Shown in pieces: positions 28,993 to 39,692 of a stretch of 64,000 bases of DNA. Below the pieces are notes generated by a model that worked only from the letters and a program-made list of their open reading frames with translations, had not been told where the DNA came from and did not search any database. The stretch comes from Stenotrophomonas maltophilia (GTDB taxonomy: Bacteria > Pseudomonadota > Gammaproteobacteria > Xanthomonadales > Xanthomonadaceae), in assembly GCF_002799245.1 (NCBI RefSeq), contig NZ_NEQV01000010.1, positions 40,656-104,655 of the forward strand, in the 5' to 3' direction. Both the position numbers and the translations under genes were made by a program. Positions within the stretch are counted from its first letter, which is position 1; each line of letters opens with the position of its first letter.

Positions 28993-31900
28993 ATGCCTAA
29001 ATTTTTCATCGAGCATCCAGTCTTCGCCTGGGTGGTTGCGATCCTGATCTCGCTCAGCGGCGTGATCGCGATCCTCAACCTGGGTGTGGAGTCCTATCCC
29101 AACATCGCCCCGCCGCAGGTCACCGTCTCGGCGACCTACCCGGGCGCCAGCGCCGATACCACGGAAAAATCGGTCACCCAGGTGATCGAGCAGCAGCTGA
29201 CCGGTATCGATCACCTGCTGTACTTCAGCTCCTCGTCCGCCTCCAACGGCCGTGCGCAGATCACCCTGACCTTCGAGACCGGTACCGATCCGGACATCGC
29301 CCAGGTGCAGGTGCAGAACAAGGTCTCGCTGGCTACGCCACGACTGCCTTCGGAAGTGACCCAGCAGGGCGTGGTGGTGGCCAAGGCCAACGCGGGCTTC
29401 CTGATGGTGATCGCGCTGCAGTCCGATACGCCGGCCATCAACCGTGATGCCCTGAACGACATCGTCGGTTCGCGCGTGCTCGACCAGGTCTCGCGTATTC
29501 CCGGCGTCGGCAGCACCCAGCAGTTCGGTTCCGAGTACGCCATGAACATCTGGCTGAACCCGGAAAAGATGCAGGGCTACGGCCTGTCGGCCAGCCAGGT
29601 ACTGGCTGCGGTGCGGGCGCAGAACGTGCAGTTCGCTGCCGGTGCGCTCGGTTCGGACCCGTCGCCGGAAGGCCAGCACTTCACCGCCACGGTCTCGGCC
29701 GAAGGCCGCTTCAGCTCGCCGCAGGAGTTCGAGGACATCATCCTGCGGGCCAATCCTGACGGCTCGCGCGTGCTGCTGAAGGACATCGCCCGCGTTGCGT
29801 TCGGTGCCAACAACTACGGCTTCGATACCCAGTACAACGGCAAGCCGACCGGTGCCTTCGCCATCCAGCTGCTGCCGGGCGCCAACGCCCTGAACGTGGC
29901 CGATGCGGTGCGCGCCAAGATGGACGAGCTGCAGCCCAGCTTCCCCTCCGGCGTGACCTGGTTCTCGCCGTACGACAGCACCACCTTCGTCAAGATCTCG
30001 ATCCAGGAAGTGGTCAAGACACTGTTTGAAGCAGTGTTCCTGGTGTTCCTGGTGATGCTGATCTTCCTGCAGAACTTCCGCGCCACCCTGATCCCGACCC
30101 TGGTCATCCCGGTGGCCCTGCTCGGCACCTTCCTGGGCATGTGGATGATCGGCTTCACGATCAACCAGCTGACCCTGTTCGCGATGGTGTTGGCGATCGG
30201 CATCGTGGTGGACGACGCGATCGTGGTGATCGAGAACGTCGAACGCATCATGACCGAGGAAGGGCTGGCGCCGAAGCCGGCCACGCAGAAGGCGATGACC
30301 CAGATCACCGGCGCGGTGGTGGCGATCACCGTCGTGCTGGCCGCGGTGTTCATCCCGTCTGCACTGCAGGGTGGCGCGGCCGGTGAGATCTACAAGCAGT
30401 TCGCGCTGACCATCGCCATTTCGATGGCGTTCTCGGCGTTCCTGGCACTGGGCTTCACCCCGGCGCTGTGCGCGACCTTCCTCAAGCCGACGCACAACGA
30501 CAACCCGAACATCGTCTACCGCACCTTCAACAAGTACTACGACAAGATCAGCCACACCTACGTGGGCCACATCACCTCGGCGGTGCGCCATGCGCCGCGC
30601 TGGATGATCCTGTTCGTGGTGCTCACCGCGCTGTGCGGCTTCCTGTTCACCCGCATGCCGGGCAGCTTCCTGCCGGAAGAAGACCAGGGCTATGCGCTGG
30701 CGATCGTGCAGCTGCCGCCGGGTTCGACCAAGGGCCAGACCAACGAAGTGTTCGGCCAGATGCGTGGCATCCTGGAAAAGCAGGATGGCTTTGAAGGCAT
30801 GCTGCAGGTGGCCGGCTTCAGCTTCGTCGGTTCCGGCGAGAACGTGGGCATGGGCTTCATCCGCCTGAAGCCATGGGAGGAACGCAAGTTCACCGCGCCC
30901 GAGTTCATCCAGAACATGAACGGCGCGTTCTACGGCATCAAGGAAGCGCAGATCTTCGTGGTCAACCTGCCCACCGTGCAGGGCCTCGGCCAGTTCGGTG
31001 GCTTCGACATGTGGTTGCAGGACCGCAGTGGTGCCGGCTACGAGCAGCTGACCCAGGCGCGCAACATCCTGCTGGGCAAGGCCGCGCAGAAGCCCGAAGC
31101 TCTGGTCGGCGTGCGTCCGAACGGACTGGAAAACGCCCCGCAGCTGCAGTTGCACGTGGACCGCGTGCAGGCGCAGTCGATGGGCATGTCGGTGTCGGAC
31201 GTGTACAGCACCATCCAGCTGATGCTGGCCCCGGTGTACGTCAACGACTTCTTCTACGAAGGCCGCATCAAGCGCGTGACCATGCAGGCCGATGGCCCGT
31301 ACCGCACCGGCCAGGAGTCGCTGAAGAGCTTCTACAGCCCGTCCAGCCTGACCACCAACGCCGATGGCACCAGCGCGATGATCCCGCTCAACACGGTGGT
31401 CAAGTCCGAGTGGGTGTCGGCACCACCGTCGCTGAGCCGCTACAACGGCTACTCGGCGATCAACATCGTCGGCTCGCAGGCCCCGGGTACCAGCTCGGGC
31501 GAAGCGATGCAGACCATGGAGAGCATCGTCAGCGACGACCTGCCGGCCGGCTTCGGCTACGACTGGTCCGGCATGTCCTACCAGGAAATCCTGGCCGGCA
31601 ATGCCGCCACGCTGCTGCTGGTGCTGTCCATCGTGGTGGTGTTCCTGTGCCTGGCAGCCCTGTATGAAAGCTGGTCGATCCCGGTAGCGGTGCTGCTGGT
31701 CGTGCCACTGGGCGTGCTGGGTGCACTCGGCCTGTCGATGCTGCGCGGCCTGCCCAACGATCTGTTCTTCAAGATCGGCCTGATCACCGTGATCGGCCTG
31801 GCGGCGAAGAACGCGATCCTGATCGTGGAGTTCGCGGTGGAGCAGCGCGCAGCAGGCAAGAACCTGCGTGATGCCACCATCGAGGCGGCCCGCCTGCGCT

Positions 31901-32166
31901 TCCGCCCGATCCTGATGACGTCGTTCGCGTTCATCATGGGCGTGATCCCGATGGCGATCTCCACCGGCGCTGGCGCCAACTCCCGCCATGCCATCGGTAC
32001 CGGCGTGATCGGCGGCATGCTGTTCGCCACCCTGCTCGGCCTGCTGATGATCCCGGTGTTCTTCGTGGTCGTGCGCCGCATGCTGGGCGACAAGCTGGAT
32101 GAACCGTCCAAGGAGTTCATGGAACGCCAGCGCGACGCGGAATCCGCCCACCGCCCGGATCGTTGA
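28993..32166 (+). CDS. RND multidrug efflux transporter, HAE1/AcrB type
   Basis: Proton-driven trimeric exporter in the inner membrane, 1057 aa. The proton-relay residues D407 and D408 (VVDDAIVVIENVERIM) and K939 (AAKNAILIVEF) sit at the AcrB positions. The two large periplasmic loops and 12 membrane segments are present. No outer-membrane factor gene follows; a strong terminator comes 20 bp later, so the pump must use a channel encoded elsewhere. This layout resembles Sme pumps such as SmeGH or SmeMN, which is an inference from organisation only. Confidence 0.96.
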   Translation: MPKFFIEHPVFAWVVAILISLSGVIAILNLGVESYPNIAPPQVTVSATYPGASADTTEKSVTQVIEQQLTGIDHLLYFSSSSASNGRAQITLTFETGTDPDIAQVQVQNKVSLATPRLPSEVTQQGVVVAKANAGFLMVIALQSDTPAINRDALNDIVGSRVLDQVSRIPGVGSTQQFGSEYAMNIWLNPEKMQGYGLSASQVLAAVRAQNVQFAAGALGSDPSPEGQHFTATVSAEGRFSSPQEFEDIILRANPDGSRVLLKDIARVAFGANNYGFDTQYNGKPTGAFAIQLLPGANALNVADAVRAKMDELQPSFPSGVTWFSPYDSTTFVKISIQEVVKTLFEAVFLVFLVMLIFLQNFRATLIPTLVIPVALLGTFLGMWMIGFTINQLTLFAMVLAIGIVVDDAIVVIENVERIMTEEGLAPKPATQKAMTQITGAVVAITVVLAAVFIPSALQGGAAGEIYKQFALTIAISMAFSAFLALGFTPALCATFLKPTHNDNPNIVYRTFNKYYDKISHTYVGHITSAVRHAPRWMILFVVLTALCGFLFTRMPGSFLPEEDQGYALAIVQLPPGSTKGQTNEVFGQMRGILEKQDGFEGMLQVAGFSFVGSGENVGMGFIRLKPWEERKFTAPEFIQNMNGAFYGIKEAQIFVVNLPTVQGLGQFGGFDMWLQDRSGAGYEQLTQARNILLGKAAQKPEALVGVRPNGLENAPQLQLHVDRVQAQSMGMSVSDVYSTIQLMLAPVYVNDFFYEGRIKRVTMQADGPYRTGQESLKSFYSPSSLTTNADGTSAMIPLNTVVKSEWVSAPPSLSRYNGYSAINIVGSQAPGTSSGEAMQTMESIVSDDLPAGFGYDWSGMSYQEILAGNAATLLLVLSIVVVFLCLAALYESWSIPVAVLLVVPLGVLGALGLSMLRGLPNDLFFKIGLITVIGLAAKNAILIVEFAVEQRAAGKNLRDATIEAARLRFRPILMTSFAFIMGVIPMAISTGAGANSRHAIGTGVIGGMLFATLLGLLMIPVFFVVVRRMLGDKLDEPSKEFMERQRDAESAHRPDR

Positions 32167-32186
32167 TCCGGCGGTGAGGTGAAATG

Positions 32187-32219
32187 AAAAGGCCCCGGAG
32201 TGATCCGGGGCCTTTTTTT
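32187..32219 (+). terminator. Rho-independent terminator of the RND operon
   Basis: AAAAGGCCCCGGA-GTGA-TCCGGGGCCTTTTTTT forms a 9- to 13-bp stem followed by seven T. It also carries A residues on the other side and could act in both directions. Confidence 0.93.
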
Positions 32220-32234
32220 GCCGCTTTTGAATCC

Positions 32235-32336
32235 ATGCCAAGCAAGGTTGGCATCTACCCAGGCAACGGCATGGCCGGTAGTCGCCAACCTTGGTTGGCG
32301 CTCTCCAAACCCTGCCAACCGAGGTTGGTGTCTACC
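32235..32336. repeat. Three REP palindromes; the last supplies the stop of the acyl-CoA dehydrogenase
   Basis: TGCCAAGCAAGGTTGGCA with TCTACC, GGTAGTCGCCAACCTTGGTT, and TGCCAACCGAGGTTGGTG with TCTACC occur in about 100 bp in alternating orientation. On the minus strand, the GTAG head of the last one gives the TAG stop codon of the adjacent acyl-CoA dehydrogenase gene. Confidence 0.8.
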
Positions 32337-33480
32337 GCAGCCCGGTTTCGTTGCGGGCGATCACCAGGCGCTGGATCTCCGAAGTACCTTCGTAGATCTC
32401 GGTGATCTTGGCATCACGGAAGTAGCGCTCCAGCGGCATTTCCTTGGAATAGCCCATGCCACCGTGGATCTGCACGGCCTGGTGGGTGATCCACATCGCC
32501 GCTTCCGAAGCGGTCAGCTTGGCCACGGCCGCTTCAGTGCTGAAGCGCTTGCCCTGGCCCTTCACCCATGCGGCACGCAGGGTCAGCAGCAGTGCTGCAT
32601 CCAGCTTGCACTTCATGTCGGCAATCTTGGCCTGGGTCATCTGGAAGGTACCGATGGCGGCACCGAAGGCCTTGCGCTCCTTCGCATAGTCCAGGGTCGC
32701 TTCATAGGCGGCACGGGCGATGCCGATGGCCTGCGAGGCGATGCCGATGCGGCCGGCATCGAGCACGCTCATGGCGATCTTGAAGCCCTCGCCTTCCTGG
32801 CCCAGCACGTCTTCGGCCTGCGCCACGTAATCGTTGAACTCGATCTCGCAGGTGGCCGAGGCACGGATGCCCAGCTTGGGCTCGGTCTTGCCACGACCGA
32901 AACCGGCCTTGTCGGTATCGATGATGAAGGCGGTGATGCCGCGCGCGCCCTTGTCCGGCTCGCTCATCGCGAACAGCACGATGTACCTGGCCACCGGGCC
33001 GGAGGTGATCCAGCTCTTCTTGCCATTGATGACGAAGGTGCCGTCGGCCTGCTTCACCGCGCGGCAGCGCATGGCGGTGGCATCGGAACCGGACTGCGGC
33101 TCGGTCAGCGCGAATGCGCCGATGGCCGTGCCTTCGGCGATGGCACGCACGTAGGTCTGCTTCTGCTGCTCGGTACCATGGGTGAGGATGCCGTTGCAGA
33201 ACAGCGAGTTGTTGACCGACATGATGGTCGAGTGGGCTGCGTCGGCGGCGGCGACCTCCACCATCGCCAGCACGTACGCAACCGGGTCCATGCCCGCACC
33301 GCCGTATTCGGTCGGCACTTCGATGCCCATCAGGCCGTTCTCGCCCAGCAGGCGGATGTTGTCCAGCGGGAACTCGCCGGTGCGGTCATGGTGCTCCGCG
33401 CTGGGGGCGATCTTTTCCTGCGCGATGCGCCGCGCAACGTCCTGCAGCATCAACTGCTCTTCGGTAAAGCTGAAATCCAC
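32332..33480 (-). CDS. Acyl-CoA dehydrogenase
   Basis: FAD enzyme that introduces the alpha-beta double bond in acyl-CoA, 382 aa. Family motifs are present: ALTEPQSGSDATAMRC, WITSGPVARYIVLFA, HGGMGYSKEMPLERYFRDAKI and the catalytic glutamate in YEGTSEIQRL (E364). It most resembles short- or branched-chain enzymes (BCAD/SCAD), but chain length cannot be decided. The start is a GTG (VDFSFTEEQ) with GGAGG five bases upstream; no ATG fits. Divergent from the ArsR-methyltransferase gene. Confidence 0.93.
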   Translation of the reverse strand: MDFSFTEEQLMLQDVARRIAQEKIAPSAEHHDRTGEFPLDNIRLLGENGLMGIEVPTEYGGAGMDPVAYVLAMVEVAAADAAHSTIMSVNNSLFCNGILTHGTEQQKQTYVRAIAEGTAIGAFALTEPQSGSDATAMRCRAVKQADGTFVINGKKSWITSGPVARYIVLFAMSEPDKGARGITAFIIDTDKAGFGRGKTEPKLGIRASATCEIEFNDYVAQAEDVLGQEGEGFKIAMSVLDAGRIGIASQAIGIARAAYEATLDYAKERKAFGAAIGTFQMTQAKIADMKCKLDAALLLTLRAAWVKGQGKRFSTEAAVAKLTASEAAMWITHQAVQIHGGMGYSKEMPLERYFRDAKITEIYEGTSEIQRLVIARNETGLR

Positions 33481-33575
33481 AACACCCTCCCGGGTACATG
33501 AAGTTATGGGCCGCATACGGCGCGCCCAGGTGCTCCGATTGTACCGGGGCCCGGCTGTTTCCGTACGCTGGCGAC

Positions 33576-33622
33576 TTGACCGCGGCAGGCCTTCTCGGCA
33601 AATATATCTCTATATCGCGATA
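33576..33622 (+). promoter_or_regulatory. Promoter and probable operator of the ArsR-methyltransferase/metH operon
   Basis: TTGACC is followed after 18 bp by AAATAT, and immediately downstream lies ATATATCTCTATATCGCGATA, which contains the perfect palindrome TATCGCGATA (33613-33622). An AT-rich palindrome over the transcription start is what an ArsR-type repressor would use. Inferred, not demonstrated. Confidence 0.5.
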
Positions 33623-33633
33623 GGTAGATGTTT

Positions 33634-34563
33634 ATGGATCTGGAAGACTGGTCGACCCGCCTGAAGGTGTTCGCCGATGCCACTCGCGTGCGCCTGCTGG
33701 CGCTGCTGGAGCAGGAGGAACTGACCGTGGCCGAACTGTCGGCGATCACCCGGCTGGCGCAGCCGCGCGTGTCCACCCACCTGGCGCGCCTGAAGGAAGC
33801 CGGCCTGGTCCGCGATCGCCGTGCCGGCGTATCGGCCTATTACCGCTTCGACGAGGCCCAGCTGGACCCGGCGCAGCGTGCATTGTGGCATGCCTTGAGC
33901 AACGGAAGCGATGACCCGCTGCTGCGCCAGGACGCTGAACGCGTCGCCGCCGTGCTGGCCCACCGCGCTTCCGACCAGAACTGGGCCGACAGCGTGGCCG
34001 GCGACATGGAACGCCACTACTCTCCAGGCCGTACCTGGGAGGCCCTCGCGCGCACCGCGTTGCCGCTGCTGGAGACCGGCGACGTGCTCGACATCGCCTC
34101 CGGTGACGGCGTGCTGGCCGAACTGGTTGCCCCCCACGCCAAGCGCTACATCTGCATCGATACCAGCGCGCGCGTGGTCGCCGCCGCCAGCGAGCGCCTG
34201 CGGCGGCTGCCCAACGTGGAAGTACGCGAGGGCGACATGCATGCCCTGCCGTTCAAGGACGGCAGCTTCGACCTGGTGGTGCTGATGCACGCGCTGACCT
34301 ACGCCAGCAAGCCAGCGCAGGCGGTGACCGAAGCTGCACGCGTGCTGCGCCCGGGCGGCCGCCTGCTGCTGTGCAGCCTGGCCCGCCATGAGCACAAGGC
34401 AGCAGTGGAGGCCTACGGTCACGTCAACCTCGGCTTCAGCGACAAGGAGCTGCGCAAGTTCGTCGACAAGGCCGGCCTGCAGGTGTCCAGCCTGGAGACG
34501 GTCACCCGCGAGAAGCGTCCGCCGCACTTCGAAGTGATTTCGCTGATCGCCAACAAGCCCTGA
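33634..34563 (+). CDS. ArsR-family regulator fused to a SAM-dependent methyltransferase domain (SahR-like)
   Basis: The 309-aa protein has an ArsR winged helix (about 1-85; TVAELSAITRLAQPRVSTHLARLKEAGL is split by its recognition helix) and a class I methyltransferase domain with motif I LDIASGDGVLAEL near residue 150 and GDMHALPFKDGSFDLVV. Regulators of this build next to methionine genes are known as SahR, which senses S-adenosylhomocysteine in proteobacteria. ATG at 33634 is chosen because TAGGT is well spaced before it; ATG at 33628 is possible. Thirteen bases separate it from metH, so it is probably cotranscribed and autoregulated. Confidence 0.88.
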   Translation: MDLEDWSTRLKVFADATRVRLLALLEQEELTVAELSAITRLAQPRVSTHLARLKEAGLVRDRRAGVSAYYRFDEAQLDPAQRALWHALSNGSDDPLLRQDAERVAAVLAHRASDQNWADSVAGDMERHYSPGRTWEALARTALPLLETGDVLDIASGDGVLAELVAPHAKRYICIDTSARVVAAASERLRRLPNVEVREGDMHALPFKDGSFDLVVLMHALTYASKPAQAVTEAARVLRPGGRLLLCSLARHEHKAAVEAYGHVNLGFSDKELRKFVDKAGLQVSSLETVTREKRPPHFEVISLIANKP

Positions 34564-34576
34564 GCCCGAGACCGCC

Positions 34577-35668
34577 ATGCCCGCCCTGCCCTGGTTGCAA
34601 CCTGATCGTGCCAACGCCCTGCTCGACGCCCTGCGCGAGCGGATCCTGATCATCGACGGCGCGATGGGCACGATGATCCAGCGCCATGGCCTGCAGGAAA
34701 ACGACTACCGCGGTGAACGTTTCGCCGGTGGCTATGACCATGCACATGGTCCCGGCTGCGACCACGGTGCGCCTGAAGGCCATGACCTGAAGGGCAACAA
34801 CGATCTGCTGCTGCTGACCCGGCCGCAGATCATCGCCGACATCCATACCGCCTACCTGGACGCCGGCGCGGATCTGGTCGAGACCAACACCTTCAACGCC
34901 ACCTCGGTCAGCCAGGCCGACTACCACCTCGAGCACCTGGTCTACGAGTTGAACAAGGCCGGCGCCGCCGTTGCACGCGCCTGCTGCGATGCTGTGGCCG
35001 CGACCACGCCGGGCAGGCCGCGGTTCGTGATAGGGGTGATCGGCCCCACCAGCCGTACCGCCTCGATCAGTCCCGACGTCAACGATCCGGGCTTCCGCAA
35101 CACCAGCTTCGACGAGCTGCGCGACACCTATCGCGAAGCCATCGAGGGCCTGATCGACGGTGGCGCCGACACCCTCATGGTCGAGACCATCTTCGATACG
35201 CTCAATGCCAAGGCCGCGCTGTACGCGCTGGAAGAAGCGTTCGACGCGCGTGGCGCACGCCTGCCGGTGATGATCTCCGGCACCATCACCGATGCCTCCG
35301 GGCGCACCCTGTCCGGGCAGACCGCCGAAGCGTTCCATGCCTCGCTGGCGCACGCGCGGCCGCTGTCGATCGGGCTGAACTGCGCACTGGGCGCCGATGC
35401 GATGCGCCCGCATGTGGAGACCCTTTCGCAGGTCGCCGACTGCCATGTCAGCGCGCATCCCAACGCGGGCCTGCCCAATGCCTTTGGCGAGTACGACGAA
35501 ACGCCTGAAGAGATGGCCGCCACCCTGCGCGGCTTCGCCGAGGATGGCCTGTTGAACCTGGTCGGCGGCTGCTGCGGCTCCACGCCCGATCATATCCGCG
35601 CGATCGCCCGCGCCGTGGCCGGGTTGCCGCCGCGCGCCCTGCCCACCACGCAGGAGCAGGCCGCGTGA
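34577..35668 (+). CDS. metH: Methionine synthase, homocysteine-binding subunit (split MetH, part 1)
   Basis: This 363-aa protein is the zinc-dependent homocysteine S-methyltransferase domain of cobalamin-dependent methionine synthase. The start is ILIIDGAMGTMIQRHGL and the zinc cysteines are C269 (GLNCALGA), C332 and C333 (GGCCGSTP). In E. coli MetH this domain is fused to the rest; here it is a separate gene followed by the remaining domains 57 bp downstream. The two products add up to 1257 aa against 1227 for E. coli MetH, so nothing is missing. Confidence 0.94.
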   Translation: MPALPWLQPDRANALLDALRERILIIDGAMGTMIQRHGLQENDYRGERFAGGYDHAHGPGCDHGAPEGHDLKGNNDLLLLTRPQIIADIHTAYLDAGADLVETNTFNATSVSQADYHLEHLVYELNKAGAAVARACCDAVAATTPGRPRFVIGVIGPTSRTASISPDVNDPGFRNTSFDELRDTYREAIEGLIDGGADTLMVETIFDTLNAKAALYALEEAFDARGARLPVMISGTITDASGRTLSGQTAEAFHASLAHARPLSIGLNCALGADAMRPHVETLSQVADCHVSAHPNAGLPNAFGEYDETPEEMAATLRGFAEDGLLNLVGGCCGSTPDHIRAIARAVAGLPPRALPTTQEQAA

Positions 35669-35725
35669 ACATCGCCGCCAGCGTCCCGCACTTCCCGCCC
35701 TATTGCCGCTGAGCCGCCGCCTGCC

Positions 35726-38410
<2,685 letters not shown>

Positions 38411-38413
38411 CAC

Positions 38414-38479
38414 AAAAAGGGGACGGAGGGGATTAAGTCGTTTATGCATTTGCGACTTAATCCCCTCCGTCCCCTTTTT
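38414..38479. repeat. Perfect 66-bp hairpin: 27-bp arms around a 12-bp loop
   Basis: The left arm begins AAAAAGGGGACGGAGGGG and the right arm is its exact complement, ending CCCCTCCGTCCCCTTTTT. The loop TTTATGCATTTG contains ATGCAT. The arms begin three bases after the metH stop codon and end 16 bp before the MFS start. It ends in T5 in both directions, so it can work as a bidirectional terminator; its arm sequence is unrelated to the SMAG family and suggests another REP class or a miniature mobile element. Confidence 0.9.
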
Positions 38480-38495
38480 GCCTCATCATCTGGCG

Positions 38496-39680
38496 ATGAC
38501 CGTTCCCGTTGCCCGTCTTTCCAGCTTCTACCTGTTCTATTACGCGGCGCTGGGCGCGTTCACCCCATACTGGAGCCTGTTCCTGGCCGCTCGCGGCATG
38601 AGCGTGACCGCCATCAGTGTGATGATGGGGCTGTGGTATGCCACCCGCGTGATCGCGCCCAGCACCTGGACCTCGCTGGCGGCCGCATCACCGCGACCGA
38701 TCCGACTGCTGCGCGTTGGCTGCGTGCTGACACTGCTCAGCTTCGCCGCGTTCCTGCTGCCACTGCCGCAGCCGTGGATGTACCCGGCGATGGTGGTCTT
38801 CTGCTTCTTCTACAACGCGGTGATGCCGCAGTTCGAGTCGATCACGCTCACCCACCTGGGCAACGACAGCCATCGCTACGGGCTGATCCGGGTCTGGGGT
38901 TCCCTCGGTTTCATCGCCATCGTCACCCTGTTCGGATGGCTGATCGAAGGCGATGACTCCACCAGCCACGCAGGGCGGCTGCCGTGGATGATGCTGCCAC
39001 TGTTCGTGCTGCTGGTCGCCTCGGCCTTCAGCAACCGCTACGCGCGCGACATCGGCAAGACCGCGGGCGACGCCAGCGGCTTCTGGCAGATCGTGCGTCG
39101 GCCGCCGGTGCTGGCGTTCTTCCTGGCCGCCTTCATGGAGCAGCTGTCATTCGGCCCGTACTACACGTTCTTCTCGATCTACATGGACCATCACGGCTAC
39201 CGCACCTCCACCCTGGGCCTGCTGTGGACCATCGGCGTGGTCTTCGAAGTGGGCGTGTTCTTCACCATCGGCCGCTTCTTCCGCCGCTACGACGCGAGCT
39301 GGATGCTGCTCATCGCGCTGGTCAGTTCCTGCCTGCGCTGGGCGGTGACCGCACTGTTCCCGCAGAACCTGCCGGTGATGTTGCTGGCGCAGACCGCGCA
39401 TGCGCTGGGCTTTGCGGCGTTCTTCGCGGCAGCGATGCAGATGCTGGCGACCTACTTCCCCGGTCGCCTCAACGGGCATGGCCAGGGGCTGCTGTACGGA
39501 TTCTCGTCCGGTGTCGGCGGTGTGCTGGGCGCACTCATTGCAGGCCAACTATGGAAGATCGACGACGGCCGCACTGCGTTCCTGGCCGGCAGCGGCTTCG
39601 CCCTGATGGGTGCCCTGCTCTGTTTCTTCGCGCTGAGCCTGCCGTTGATACGCGCACGCCGGATCCGCAGCGCACACTGA
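38496..39680 (+). CDS. MFS transporter, HcaT/nucleoside-permease-like (MFS_1-like) group
   Basis: The 394-aa protein has about 12 membrane helices, starting FYLFYYAALGAFTPYWSLFLAARGMS, which is typical of the 3-phenylpropionate/H+ symporter-like branch. RYGLIRVWGSLGFI and FSSGVGGVLGALIAGQLW are the conserved loop and helix segments. The substrate is not known. The ATG at 38496 is preferred over a TTG at 38478 that would lie in the upstream hairpin. Confidence 0.88.
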   Translation: MTVPVARLSSFYLFYYAALGAFTPYWSLFLAARGMSVTAISVMMGLWYATRVIAPSTWTSLAAASPRPIRLLRVGCVLTLLSFAAFLLPLPQPWMYPAMVVFCFFYNAVMPQFESITLTHLGNDSHRYGLIRVWGSLGFIAIVTLFGWLIEGDDSTSHAGRLPWMMLPLFVLLVASAFSNRYARDIGKTAGDASGFWQIVRRPPVLAFFLAAFMEQLSFGPYYTFFSIYMDHHGYRTSTLGLLWTIGVVFEVGVFFTIGRFFRRYDASWMLLIALVSSCLRWAVTALFPQNLPVMLLAQTAHALGFAAFFAAAMQMLATYFPGRLNGHGQGLLYGFSSGVGGVLGALIAGQLWKIDDGRTAFLAGSGFALMGALLCFFALSLPLIRARRIRSAH

Positions 39681-39692
39681 CAGAACCCCGAT

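Noticed and set aside
28963..32241. Antisense frames over the RND transporter and over sucA
   Set aside because: Shadow frames of strongly biased codon use in the sense genes; amino-acid composition is implausible.
33480..33634. Cobalamin or SAM riboswitch upstream of the metH operon
   Set aside because: The gap is too short for a B12 element and no conserved box is visible; an ArsR operator explains the regulation better.
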